Assembly: GCA_001414485.1 (NCBI GenBank)
Contig: LLEY01000106.1
Coordinates: forward strand, 62,001-126,000
Length of the DNA: 64,000 nt
From: Calycina herbarum
Lineage: Eukaryota; Ascomycota; Leotiomycetes; Helotiales; Pezizellaceae
Direction: 5' to 3'
Within the stretch, counting starts at the first letter, position 1. Each line of letters opens with the position of its first letter. The notes below the pieces were generated by a model, which saw only the letters and a program-made list of their open reading frames with translations, did no database searches and was not told the origin of the DNA. The position numbers were made by a program, and so were the translations under genes. This document shows, in pieces, positions 46,001-56,210 of this stretch.

Positions 46001-47274
46001 ATGGCCTTGCGATTCCTCATGACACTGTGTTCGTTCATCGCACATTATTCGGCTTCGGCCCATGCAAATCCACACGACGTACCTCACCACATAGGGCAAA
46101 GGGTATCATCAAATCATACTATCCTTGACTCCAACCAACCATGGTTAACTTGCACCCATGAACCGAAATTCTTTTCAAATGGCTCCCTTTGCACTAATTC
46201 CTCTGTTTTATGCCCCGGAGGTATAATTTATGGTGAATGCCAGCCTCTTTACTATTGCTTCCTTCCAAGTCACAGTACGGGTACTCTGAAAGTCATCCCT
46301 ACCAATACTTCTGCGAACTCGACAACTCCAAAACCTACGCCTACGACCAATAAATGCTCATCACCAATTAGTATCCTGTCAACCCTCGGCGTTTTAAATA
46401 TCTTGGACGCAGCAACATCATTACTTATGGGACATCAAAGAATTCGGCAAACGCTCCCTCGACTGAAATGTTTCAAAAATAACAACGATAACTGGACTCC
46501 ATGGCCTGGTGTGGTGGTCACGATATTCCATCTCGTCCCTGCCCTGATCTCAGCTGCCATCTCACGAAATCACAATCCTGGAATGTCATACGGAACCATC
46601 TTCGGTCTCTGGACAATGCGACCAAGAGCAACCTTCATAATTTTTGGTCATCATTCGCTGTTTCGGTTGGCATGGCTTCAGTGCTACAGTTTACGATTTA
46701 GTAATTACAGAATCATTACAAGATATCGTATCCCTACCTTTCGCACTCGAGTTCTTGTCAAAGGATAATACGGATGGTCATACTTGTGATTTACAAAGTT
46801 ATAAGCCAGAGGGGGACCCGGTTGCTTTGGTCCACACTTCTTTTCAATATCTGATTTTTGCGGGTGTTTCGTCGGCTCTTTTGTTGGCTTGGTATGTGGT
46901 CATGACGGTCAATCGGAAAATATTCAATAAAACCATTGAGCAAGAGCAAGAATTTGAGCAGGGGAGGATAAGGGAGGATCAAAGCCATATTGGGAGATTT
47001 TTTCGAAGGCTGTTTCTTGAGAGGAAGTTGGTACCTGCTATTATTGTTTCAATGGGGTTCTTTATTGCGAATTGGGTACTTTGGGGTAGTAAGTCTTCCC
47101 GTAATTATTGTGAAGTTTTAAGATGCTGATGAGGATTTAGAATTCATTTATATTGCTGGGGATGCTTATTGTGAAGGAGGAACGGCTGGGACTTTGGTTT
47201 CTTGGATGGTTTCTAGCTTTTTGAGTCCAACTTTAAGGGGGGTTCTTAGTGTGGATATACCGACTGGGTGGTGA
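46001..47274 (+). pseudogene. Multi-span membrane protein gene with one frameshift
   Basis: The start at 46001 gives MALRFLMTLCSFIAHYSASA, a clear signal peptide. A lumenal part with N-glycosylation sites and paired cysteines follows (about residues 25-110), then a Thr/Pro linker, then spans LSTLGVLNILDAATSLL and VVVTIFHLVPALISAAI. At a run of five T (46641-46645) the frame is lost; one base less would continue with VYDLVITESLQDIVSLPF and spans FAGVSSALLLAWYVVM and IIVSMGFFIANWVLWG. A 52-nt intron (47089-47140, GTAAGT...ATTTAG) leads to the last exon, FIYIAGDAYC to GW, stop at 47274. This layout resembles a family of fungal integral membrane proteins of unknown function. A 43-nt intron at 46647-46689 would also restore the frame but lacks a branch site. 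A sequencing error is possible. Confidence 0.6.
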
Positions 47275-47574
47275 CAAAAAAGTCTGATATTGTAGCTTAA
47301 TTTCCGCCCTGATGAGAATTTTGAATTTTAATTTGGTAACATCAAGTAGCTTTGGAGGCAGAGAATAGTGAATATTGGACGTCTTGCCAAGAAAGCACTT
47401 GATACTAATATTTAAGTTGGGCTTCAAGTCTTCAAACTTAGATCAACTACTGATTACATTTCAAACAAACATGATCTGCAGACTTCTCATTGAGATCAAA
47501 CCTCGTACACCACGTCTTTTGTCGCAAAACCTCCGAGCTTTGCCTTCAAATTGCAATCAACTACCTCTAAAAAC

Positions 47575-47924
47575 ATGAACTCTTCTAAAGACCAAGGAAC
47601 CGCCACCCAAAAGCTACTTGACAACGTGGAAATCGATGACGAAGGAAACCTTGTTCATCCCGATGAGCCCCGATATTGCGTTTGCAACAATGTTAGCTTT
47701 GGCACCATGATAGGCTGTGAAAATGAAAAGGTAATCTTTACATCTAATTTATTTGACTCCATCGATTGCATCTGCTAACTTACTATTAAAAGTGCAAGAA
47801 GGAGTGGTTTCATCTCGAGTGCCTTGGATTGAAGGATATTCCCCGACTACCTTTCACTTGGTCTTGCCCTGAGTGTAAGGGGCCCTTGAAGTTGATGATC
47901 AACAAGTCAATAGAGAGTTGGTGA
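47575..47924 (+). CDS. Minimal PHD-finger protein, 95 aa (2 exons)
   Basis: Exons 47575-47730 and 47793-47924, with a 62-nt intron (GTAATC...CTAACTTACTATTAAAAG), phase 0. The finger is complete C4HC3: CVC, GCENEKC, FHLEC and CPEC, with the fourth cysteine being the first codon of exon 2. It is closest to the ING type (YCVCNNVSFGTMIGCEN, EWFHLECLGL, WSCPEC), which reads histone H3 K4 methylation; the Trp of the cage (KEWFH) and the Asp/Glu positions are in place. Real ING proteins have an N-terminal helical domain of 100 or more residues, absent here: only 33 residues precede the finger. So this is a stand-alone finger, either a truncated paralogue or a small adaptor. Confidence 0.87.
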
Positions 47925-48379
47925 ACACCGCTGCATATGGAAATTCTAGGGTGCAGGCTTTAGTGATATCACTGTGGTTGTGGGGATCAATGGAAGGGGT
48001 TTGTCAAACTTTACAGTAGTGAGATAAAAGTGAATATCAATGCATTTGTGACATCAACGTTGTGCTTGCTGCCTAACTTTCATTGAGTGAATCTGGTGAA
48101 TTACTATTTGTCACTAGTCACTGACCCTGAAATAACAAAGAGGTCCAATAAATTCACCCTCAGCTCCCTTCCCTCTTCCCACAAACACAAACCACCAAGA
48201 CAAACGTCAACCTCAGTATCAAAACCACTGCACCGCTTCTCCCAGAAAGAAAAGAACTCGCACGAAAACAAACAAGATCAACTTTCAGGATTCTTTCGCA
48301 GCGTGCCCATTTGGTAGTCACCTACAAGGACAAACACTCAACTCACCAGTCATTCTCTCCAATCAACTCTTCAACCAAC
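47925..48379. other. Intergenic with CT- and CA-rich leader
   Basis: About 455 bp. From about 48,155 it becomes CT-rich and then CAAAC/CAACC-rich, as in the 5' UTR of a well-expressed fungal gene. No gene is seen. Confidence 0.45.
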
Positions 48380-48628
48380 ATGACTTCCTCTAACCCAGCC
48401 ACCGCTTCTAATCAAGCTACCAACCCACCAGTCTTCGCCAACAAGCAAGAAGAACTCATGTACCTCCTTCAAAACTCAGGCTATCTTCCAGGCAACGAGA
48501 CGGCCAAGGCAATCTCAGGCACTTTCAAGAAGGGAGGGAATGATACAAACACACAGGGTGGCGAGAGCAAGGATGAGGGGAAGGGAACATCCGAAGCTGA
48601 GGAGAAGATGAAGCAATTGCAAATCTGA
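48380..48628 (+). CDS. Small hydrophilic protein, 82 aa
   Basis: I do not recognise it. The start (aacATGAC) follows a CA-rich leader; the frame upstream is also open, but this Met has the best context and composition. The first 20 residues are Ser/Thr/Asn/Ala-rich; the middle, FANKQEELMYLLQNSGYLPGNETAKAI, reads as EELMYLLQNSGYLPGNE, a likely amphipathic helix plus turn; the end is Gly/Lys/Glu-rich and highly charged (EAEEKMKQLQI). No Cys, no signal peptide and no membrane span. It is plausible as a small soluble, perhaps stress-related protein, but that is a guess from composition only. Confidence 0.6.
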   Translation: MTSSNPATASNQATNPPVFANKQEELMYLLQNSGYLPGNETAKAISGTFKKGGNDTNTQGGESKDEGKGTSEAEEKMKQLQI

Positions 48629-48998
48629 TTTGGAGGACCTCGGAGATGACTTTACTTGCGGACGTGGGGATGGTTTGACAGTGACGGGTACGTTATGGCG
48701 GGGTAATTAGCAGCAAGCAACGCTAGGAGTAATCTTGACGTGGTCTTGCTCTTGATAGCTATTTAATTGAACATCTTTCTGACATCCCCTCATTAAACTT
48801 CACTAGTAATTTTATTGTATCGGTAAATTGTGAGCTGGTTTTGAGAATAGTAGACAGCGAAATTGTGGAGGCTTAGCTTATCTTTCCCCTATGAGCTTCA
48901 AGAACGACCTCATATCCCCACTTGACTGTAGATAGCTCCTTCTGAATTGTTTTCGCCAAGAGAGAGGGATTGCTAGCTTGCTAGTGCTCATTTTGAGG
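48629..48998. other. Intergenic, nothing recognised
   Basis: About 370 bp from the stop codon of the 82-aa gene to the TATA box of the next one. No reading frame or repeat stands out. Confidence 0.4.
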
Positions 48999-49007
48999 TA
49001 TAAATAT
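48999..49007 (+). promoter_or_regulatory. TATA box of the Cys-rich small gene
   Basis: TATAAATAT lies 231 bp before the start codon and about 30 bp before a sudden change to a CAACA-rich sequence (about 49,030 on), which looks like a 5' leader of about 200 nt. This pairing is typical of inducible fungal genes. A short intron in the leader cannot be excluded. Confidence 0.6.
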
Positions 49008-49237
49008 CAGGCTTCAACCCCTTCAATCTGTCTTCTTTCCAACAACACAACAACAACTCAACATCTCAACACCTTCAATACAAATCAAACTCAATACCAT
49101 ACCGTACACAAGTCCACTCTACCAAAACACCATCACTACCCTCAATCAAACCTTTCTAAGACCCAAACCTCAAACAGACCTGTAAGAACCTCATCCTTCC
49201 TCTCCAAAACACCCTCCTAATCCAAGCAGACATCACA

Positions 49238-49399
49238 ATGGCATCACCAGCCAACGATACCTCTTGCGCCCATGACTGCTGCAACGATGACAAGAGCAAG
49301 ACCACAACCACCAGCACTGGCAACCAGTCTGGCTCTGCCACTACCACCACCAAGCCTCACGAGTGCGCCCCAACCTGCGATGACAAGACCAAAAAGTGA
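49238..49399 (+). CDS. Small Cys-rich protein, 53 aa
   Basis: This is too short for common ORF cut-offs but convincing: TATA box, long CA-rich leader, start context cacaATGG, and a highly biased product. Two cysteine clusters, CAHDCC (residues 10-15) and CAPTC (43-47), are each followed by acidic residues and separated by a Thr/Ser/Gly/Lys linker. There is no signal peptide, so a secreted effector is unlikely. The clusters plus His could bind metal, as in small metallothionein-like proteins, but there are only five Cys, fewer than usual. No homologue is recognised. Function unknown. Confidence 0.55.
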   Translation: MASPANDTSCAHDCCNDDKSKTTTTSTGNQSGSATTTTKPHECAPTCDDKTKK

Positions 49400-50082
49400 T
49401 TGCAACACCACATCCAACATCTGAGCATGTGACCATCAAGATCCCCTCATGGATGTTGCACAATTTTGGAAGGACGTGGGGAGGTCAGGTCAAGTTTTGG
49501 GATTGTTTCTTTCCTGGGAATGAGTCTGCAGTGAATTGAAGCCATAACGACACCTCTTTGTTCCAAAGATATGACATGTGATTTGACGTGACTTTGCTTG
49601 CAATAGTTTGTGAAGATAAAAACAAATACAAGAACTCTCACTTAACTCTAAAGGGTGTGTCAGGCAGGTTAATATCTGTCCTTTGAAGCAAATTTGAAGG
49701 TGAGGTTGAAGACAGCTATGCCTTCGCTAAGGGCAGCTTCACCTTCGCTAAAGGTTGCCCCTTTCAAAAACCCAACATTGTACCACACACAAAAGAAACC
49801 ACAAGAGACAAGATGCTGATGATAAATAGGAGAGAGTAATGAAGATGGGAAGCAAATGCGACTACTATGGTTCTGAGGCTGTGTACTGAAGGTGAGGTCC
49901 ATCACCTGGGGAAAAAATCCTGGTTATGCCAAAAGATTTGGTCAAGGGGGGCACTTAGCGGCCTGAAGACCGCACAAACCCCTCTTTTGGCAGAAAAAAA
50001 ATTCTCTCCAAAGGCCCTCATGATCTAACAACAACACCACAATACCACGATCAACGAACAATTATCATTTGCAGTTGGAACC
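49400..50082. other. Intergenic with a short direct repeat
   Basis: About 680 bp. CCTTCGCTAAGGGCAGC (about 49,721) and CCTTCGCTAAAGGTTGC (about 49,743) form an imperfect direct repeat. A CAACA-rich leader (50,029-50,070) ends in TTTGCAG just before the next start codon, possibly a 5' UTR intron acceptor. Confidence 0.45.
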
Positions 50083-50937
50083 ATGGACAGACCTAAGAAG
50101 AAGGCCAAGTTGGCAGCCAATCCCGCTACTCCGCCAACACCGTGCCCAGTTCCGAAGTTAACCCACCAAGCGAACCCACCCCTCCCCAACACCACCAATA
50201 ACCCACAAGGTCTCGTTCCCCTTCCTGTCAGTCAACCCGTCAATCGCCAACTTACATTTGGAATCAATCAACAACGTGTTCCTGTCAATCGCTTCTTGTT
50301 TGCCAATCATCCCCGCGTCCTCAATCCACCTCCTGTCGCCAATCAACCTCCAGTCCTCAGTCAACTCGCCCCCGTCAATCGTGGCCTGGCGCTTGGAAAC
50401 AATCAACAACGCGCTCCTGTCAATCGTCGCTTGTTTTCCAATCCACGTCCTTACGTCAAAGACCCAAATGAACCAACTCGACTTGAGGAACGCCTTCAGC
50501 GCATTGGTATCATTCAACCTCCTCCAGGACAACATGACGAATGGTCGAGTCCAGAACGAATCCCCGCTCGGGGGAACATCAGCGCTCCCCTTCTCGGTGT
50601 ACCAAGACCTGCAACCCCGCCTTCTCCGACTCCCAAGTCTCGATCCGAAGGTCCAGCTAGCGCTTCTCGACGACGATATCCCAATGGAACCTACTTCGAC
50701 GAGCATGGTCCTAACCCAGCTCTGGTGTCCGACAGCAGATGGTTGGAGGAACGAGGGTACAAAAACCAATACTTCTTCAACAAGCGATCCAGCATCAACG
50801 TCAATACTCGAGGAGACTGGGAGGATGGTGTTAAAGCCATGAAGGACATGAGAGCAATGGAGGAAGATCTATGGAAGGAGGGCAATGGACGATATGCTGC
50901 CAATGCACACTGGGACATGGTTATGGGACTGAAATGA
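50083..50937 (+). CDS. Basic, Pro-rich protein with NLS-like start and internal repeat, 284 aa
   Basis: I do not recognise the family. It is one exon, start context accATGG. MDRPKKKAK is a good monopartite nuclear-localisation signal. Residues about 50-120 hold an internal duplication: PVNR.LTFGINQQRVPVNR.LFANHPR and PVNRGLALGNNQQRAPVNRRLFSNPRP, about 45 residues apart, recognisable in DNA too (aatcaacaacgtgttcctgtcaatcg). A Pro/Ser linker with basic residues follows. The last 85 residues (YPNGTYFDEHGPN, RWLEERGYKNQYFF, NVNTRGDWEDGVKAMKDM) look folded, with aromatic and helical character, and may be the conserved core. The long minus-strand frame over it is a shadow. It is probably nuclear, from the NLS only. 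Confidence 0.65.
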   Translation: MDRPKKKAKLAANPATPPTPCPVPKLTHQANPPLPNTTNNPQGLVPLPVSQPVNRQLTFGINQQRVPVNRFLFANHPRVLNPPPVANQPPVLSQLAPVNRGLALGNNQQRAPVNRRLFSNPRPYVKDPNEPTRLEERLQRIGIIQPPPGQHDEWSSPERIPARGNISAPLLGVPRPATPPSPTPKSRSEGPASASRRRYPNGTYFDEHGPNPALVSDSRWLEERGYKNQYFFNKRSSINVNTRGDWEDGVKAMKDMRAMEEDLWKEGNGRYAANAHWDMVMGLK

Positions 50938-51404
50938 TGATGATCTTGCTCTTTGGTCGTGTTGGAGGAATATTTGGAAGCATTTGGGAGTACGTTGAAA
51001 AAATGGGACATATTGAGGAGGGGAGTTGATGAATATGGTCGCACTTGGACTTGAGAGTTGAATGAATATGTCGACATCCTGCTATGCTTCTTCCTAAAAT
51101 TGTGATTTCGCTGGTGAAAATTCTCGTATGCTGTAATTTCGAAACTAACCAATCAGCTTACTACCTTGCAGTGTTAAGCAGTAAGTCCATTAAGTTAAGC
51201 TGGTAATCTATGTTCTTGGAGAGAATTAAATTAATCAAGTTAATAGAATAAAGTCTCGGATACTTGATAGATGTAAAGAATCACTTACTCATTCGAGTAG
51301 CATTTGTTTAATATAGACATCCTATCTATTTTAGAAAAAGAAGATACTATAGATCCTTTTGGGACGATACTAGGCGTGTAAGGGAAGCACCTGATATAGT
51401 TACT
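50938..51404. other. Gene-island edge, composition falls to AT-rich
   Basis: About 470 bp with no gene. AT content rises from about 51,180. TpA-rich decay is evident from about 51,300, the right RIP border of the island. Confidence 0.5.
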
Positions 51405-51660
51405 CTAGTAAGTATACTCAAGGTTTAGTGATTTATAAATCAAATAGAACATTCGAGAAACTTCGTATATACTTGGGATAATAAACCTATTTACAAAATA
51501 GATATCTTAATAAAGATAGTCTAGTAATTAAACTTAGAAGCTTATGATTTCTAAATTAAAAAGGATATTTCAGAAACACTATATATATATAAGATAAAAA
51601 ACTATTACAAAATCGATATCTCGAGTTGAATAGTCTAGTAAGTATACTTGAATATTCAAG
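51405..51660. repeat. Tandem repeat of about 115 bp, two copies and a part
   Basis: CTAGTAAGTATACT at 51405 recurs as CTAGTAATTAAACTTAG at 51521 and CTAGTAAGTATACT at 51635; between them blocks such as ACAAAATAGATATCTT and ACAAAATCGATATCTC match in order, as do gaacattcgagaaact and aggatatttcagaaac. Copies are about 116 and 114 bp. The third copy is cut after some 25 bp by the LINE tail. Confidence 0.8.
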
Positions 51661-54600
51661 ATATTTATTTATTTATTTATTTCTATTTAACGTTAGGCGG
51701 AGTCTAGCTCGCGTGGGCTAGGTTCTAAAAGAGTCTTAGTTTTAGGCAAATAACGCTAGAGGGGTGCCCTAGGCTATAGGGGGTATAAATGAAAGAATGC
51801 TAATTTGTAAGAGACAGTTTAAAGAGAAGCCCTACTTCTAGAGCAGCTCTTATTCTAGATTAGAATAAGAAAACAGTATATAATAATAGAGAGTAGAGAG
51901 TAGAAAGAGATATAAGGTAAAGGAGAGAAAGATTTCTCTATCTAGGGGGACAGATCTTAGTATAAAACTTCGTCTTATAGTAGACCTTGTGAAATAGCTC
52001 CTTATAGTGTAGGCTAAAGAGTATTTGAGGATTCCTCTTAGCCTCTGTAAGTAGCCTAGGAGCTGCTTTGTTTATAAGCCTATAAAAGAGTAGGTGAAAT
52101 TAAGTCTTCTCCTTTCTATACTTACACTCCCTTAAGGAGAGTAGCGTGTCAAGGTGGAAGAAGCGAAGGTGATATATAGTAAAGTCTCTATAGCTGGAGC
52201 GAGTAGTAATTAAGCGAGCTAGGACCTCTCTTAGTAAGCGAAGTAACCGAGGTTTTAAGGACCAGCTATCGAGCCCTAGATTCTTATATAGCCTAAGAAG
52301 TGTAGCTTTTTATAGCTTCTTTATAAGCTGTACCCCTGTCTCTTTAACCTCTCTCTAAAGCGTAGTAGTATAGAGTAAGAGAAGAGAGTTTAAAGAGGGT
52401 AGCTAAGCGCCTCTCTCTATAGCTCTATCTACTATCTTATTACCTTAGATACCTATATAGCTAGGATACTACATATTTTAGACTTTCCTAGGGTATAGTA
52501 GAGCTAACTCGTTAACTCTATTAAAAGTCTCTTACGAAGTGTTATAGAACCGGTAGGTCAGTTGTAGTATAGCTTTGAGGTTGTTAAGACAGATCTAGCA
52601 CTTCCTAGCCGGTGACTAGAAAGAGGAAGCCAGGGCTAATTCAAGACTATACAGGGCTGCTCTAGCCTCTGTGTTATATATCTCTAGTGCCTTGCTAAAG
52701 GAGAAGACCTTAGTATTAAGGATAACTCCTCCTCTTATTAGACAGACGCCTCTACTGGTTCTCTTGTCGTCTAACTAAGAGCTGTCTATAAAGACAACTA
52801 GGTCTATAGCAGGGATAGTAGCGAGGAATTCAAGGAATTTAGCTTTGTAGGATTCCTTTGTCTCTCTAGAGTCAGGCCCTTCTACTTCTAGAAGGCGGGC
52901 TTGCTAGTTAAAGCCTCTATTCTATAAGAGGTCTTAAAGAGAGTTAATCTATTTAGAGAGGGGGAGGGCTATATAAGCACGGTATATAAGCCTAGCTCTA
53001 GAGTAAGGGTTATTTATACATTGTTTTAGTAGGTAAGTCGGGTCGAGTTATCGAGTCCTAGCTTTAAGTGCTTTACTTCTAACTATAAGAGCAATTTTAG
53101 AAGCTAGAAGGCTAGATTCTATAAGAAGTACTAAGGTAGGAGTGGTTTTATATACTAGGAGGATAATCCTAGTATACTTAGCTACTACTCTATCTAGTAG
53201 AGTTAGATAACAGCTAATTCGGTTATTTATGCCCTCTGCCTAGTTACTTCTAGCTCTAGTACGCCTAGAGAACCAGGTCTCGCTTCTGAAGTAGGCGATC
53301 GACAGAATATAAGCAGTAGTAGCTTGTTTAAGCAGATAAGAGGGTAAGCCTCTTACTATGTTTATTATCTCTTTCAAGGCACTAGCTACTAGTATAGCCT
53401 TACTAGCTATCCTTCTAACGTGGCTATAAAAGGTGAGACAAGGGTTAAAGAAGATACTAAGCTAGCGTAGCTCTTATATAGGCTCTATTGTCTTTCTTAC
53501 TACTATAATAGAAGGAGAAGAGCGGATACCCCTCCTCTTTTGCTTTCTCTTATAAGAGAAGTAGATAAGTTCTAACTTTTTAGTATCAAAGGTAATACCC
53601 TCTTCTGTTCTCTAAGCTAGCGTACTAGCCACCTGTTTTATAAGGACTATAGTATTCCCTGTCCTAGAGGGCCTAGAAGTAAGTAATCTAATGTCGTTAG
53701 CGTAGCTGAACCTCTACTATGTTAGGAGAGAGCCTACTCCTAGGGTAAAGAGTAGCTAGATATAGAGTATAAAGAGAATCGGTGAGATAGGCGAGCTTTA
53801 AGGAAGCCTGTATTAAAGAGGGGTAGATACCTCTATCTCCTTATCTAGCTTTACTTTAACTAATCTATTAGATAAGAAAGAAGTAACCTATACTATAAAG
53901 CTATACAGCTATCCTTACTCCCGAAGCCTTCTAATTAGCTAGCTTAGGAGTACTACGTTAAAGGCGCCCTTAATATCGAGTATAAGAAGAGAAGCCTCTT
54001 ACTTATTCCTAAGCGCTCTTTCTATATCGAATATAAGGTAGGTCGTAAGGTCTATGGCAGCTCGTAAGAGAAGAGCTCTAAACTGGTTTAGTTCGAGAAT
54101 AGCGTGCTTAATAGTAATCTAGGAAGCTCTCTTAGCTAGAAGCCTCTCGAGGCCCTTTCTAAGAACCGAGAGTAGAAAGATTAGTCGATATATGTAGGGG
54201 GATAACTTGTTCTTCTTATTAGGCTTTAGAATAATAGCTATAATAGCTGTTTAGAAGATCTTTAGATAGAACTCTAACTCTATATACCTCTTAAATAGTA
54301 AGTATACTAGGTATAAGATCTAAGGCTAAGCTACTTTAAAGACGCTTATAATAAGTTTATTCTTCTTTAGAGTAGTAGAGGATTTTCTTAGAACTGACTC
54401 CTTAACCTCGCGTAAGGTAAGAGCTGTCTAAGATAGAGTATAAGTCGAGGTAGTAGGGGTGTTAAATAGTATATCCTCGACTTTAGCCTTATTCGTAAGT
54501 AGTTCTTATACTAGGATCTTCTGTTTCTCCTAAGGAGTAAAGCCTAGCTAGCTTGTCGAGTCCTTTAAAAGAGGGACTTGTAAACTCTAGTGCTCTAGTG

Positions 54601-55589
54601 TTACTTGTAGATCTTAAAGACGTCCTTGCTCTTTATAGCTTTATCGATTAAGCTACGGAAGTGTTCTCTCTTTGCCTTCTGAATCTCTCTTCTAAGAGCC
54701 TTCTAAAGTCCTTTTGTAGCCTCTATACTAGCTCCTAGCCTTCGTGCTCTTCTAGCCTTAGAGGCCGCAGATTAGTACTCCTCGTTCTACTAAGGATGTC
54801 TAGTCCTATGCCTAAGCCCTCGCTTAGCACTACTAAGATACGTACTATATACGCACTTAATAATAAACCCTGCTAAAGCTTTAAGCGAGTCTATGTTCGG
54901 TTATTCTAGAAGCTTATATAGCTATTATTCTTCTAGCCTTCCTTATAAAGCCGTCTCAAAGACTTTAACGTTAAGAGTACTAAGTTTAAGCGGAGGGTCC
55001 TTCTTAGCTAGTCTGCTAGTACACGGCAGGCGAGTAATAACAGGGAGGTGGTCTAAGCTATACTTAAAAGCTAGGTAAACCTCCGAAGCTGCCCCTCTTT
55101 AATAGAGACTACTAGAGTAAAAGGCTAGATCTAGCGTGTTCTCTAGGCTATGTGTCTATGTACTAGGCAGGGTAGTAAGCTGAAGCCCTCTGTCCTCTAT
55201 CTAGTTAGTAAGCGAGAGTGCCTAAGTGCTTTCCACGCCTAGAAAGTCAGGCTACTATAGCTAGCTCTTAAGATTAAAGTCGCCAGCTATAATAGTATTC
55301 GTTGTATAGATGTGTTAAGAGCCTAGGACAAGGCTAACAGCGTCCCCTACTCCCTTAGCGCCTAGGGAGGCGTTATATACGTTAAGTATATAAAGCGGGG
55401 GGCCTTGTAAAAGTATAACCGAGGCGTAAACAAGGTCTCGGTATTAAAGCGAGGGAGCGATAGGAGTCTGTTAGCTAACAAGGATACTAGCACCTTTACA
55501 TATAAAGGAGAGTACTCTAGAAGGCCTAGCGTTCTAGTCGTAAATAGGTACAAAGCAGTCGTAGTTCAGGTAGCGTCTTATAATCTAAC

Positions 55590-55660
55590 GGCTGATTATA
55601 AGGGTTAGAACCTATAGTAGGGCTCGGGCCAAGAGCCCTCGCTAAGCTATGCGACCCCGC
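55590..55660 (-). pseudogene. tRNA-like sequence, possible SINE inside LINE J
   Basis: Minus strand: a degraded A box (GCATAGCTTAGCGAG, where a Pol III A box has TGGCNNAGTGG), then GGGCTCTTGGCCCGAGCCC, a 6-bp stem with a 7-base loop whose middle reads GGC, and then a B box GGTTCTAACC at the right distance (55603-55612). The acceptor stem does not close, so this is not a working tRNA. A tRNA-derived SINE inserted in the endonuclease region would explain why that domain is interrupted. A chance palindrome is the alternative. Confidence 0.4.
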
Positions 55661-56119
55661 CTCTGGAACGCTATAGAATAAGATAGAATGCTATAACTCA
55701 GAAGATTAGTAATACTATAGAACAATGTCGAATGTAATAGAAATACAACGTTTAGTATAAGAATAGAGGAGGAATATATATCTACAAGCTACGTACTTCT
55801 TAATTGAATATTTGAACCACACCTTTGAGTTGTTCAAGGTCTGGCCTCTTATACTAATCTCTCTTAAGTAGATATACAGTTCCTAGATAAGAACTATATC
55901 GACTTGTTTAGAGTAAGCTAGCTGTAATACCAGCTCCTAGTAATCGCTAGACTTATAGACGTTGATTTATAGGACTTAGAGGCAGTAGTGCTTAGCGAAT
56001 CCTTATCTACTTATAGAGGGATTATACGAGTAGTACTCCAGGTTCTTCGTATAGGGAGGTTATAAGATACCTCTTCTATAGGAGTGTCTGTAAGGATATC
56101 TATATCGTCTTCCTAAGGT

Positions 56120-56210
56120 GGAATAGTCGGTAAGATAGGCGAGGTAGGTAAGGAGGGTAAGGTAGGCGAGGTAGGTAAGAGGGGTAAGGTAGGCGAGGTA
56201 GACGAGGAGT
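56120..56210. repeat. Imperfect GGTAGGCGAGGTAGGTAAG tandem repeat
   Basis: Units of gaggtaggtaagg(a/g)gggtaaggtaggc recur three to four times in about 90 bp between the two LINE ORFs; the array would encode a low-complexity stretch. It appears less RIP-affected than its surroundings. Confidence 0.7.

Noticed and set aside
46647..46689. A 43-nt intron that would restore the frame of the membrane protein
   Set aside because: Phase fits, but the length is below usual fungal introns, the donor GTCATC is poor, and there is no branch site. A single-base frameshift explains the data better.
42617..47274. Secondary-metabolite cluster around the P450
   Set aside because: No polyketide synthase, peptide synthetase, terpene synthase, transporter or cluster regulator is present; neighbours are housekeeping-like or unknown.
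50158..50769. Minus-strand ORF of 203 codons
   Set aside because: It lies wholly opposite the NLS-bearing gene, whose start context, internal repeats and composition are far better; this is its antisense shadow. The same holds for 50258-50842 plus.
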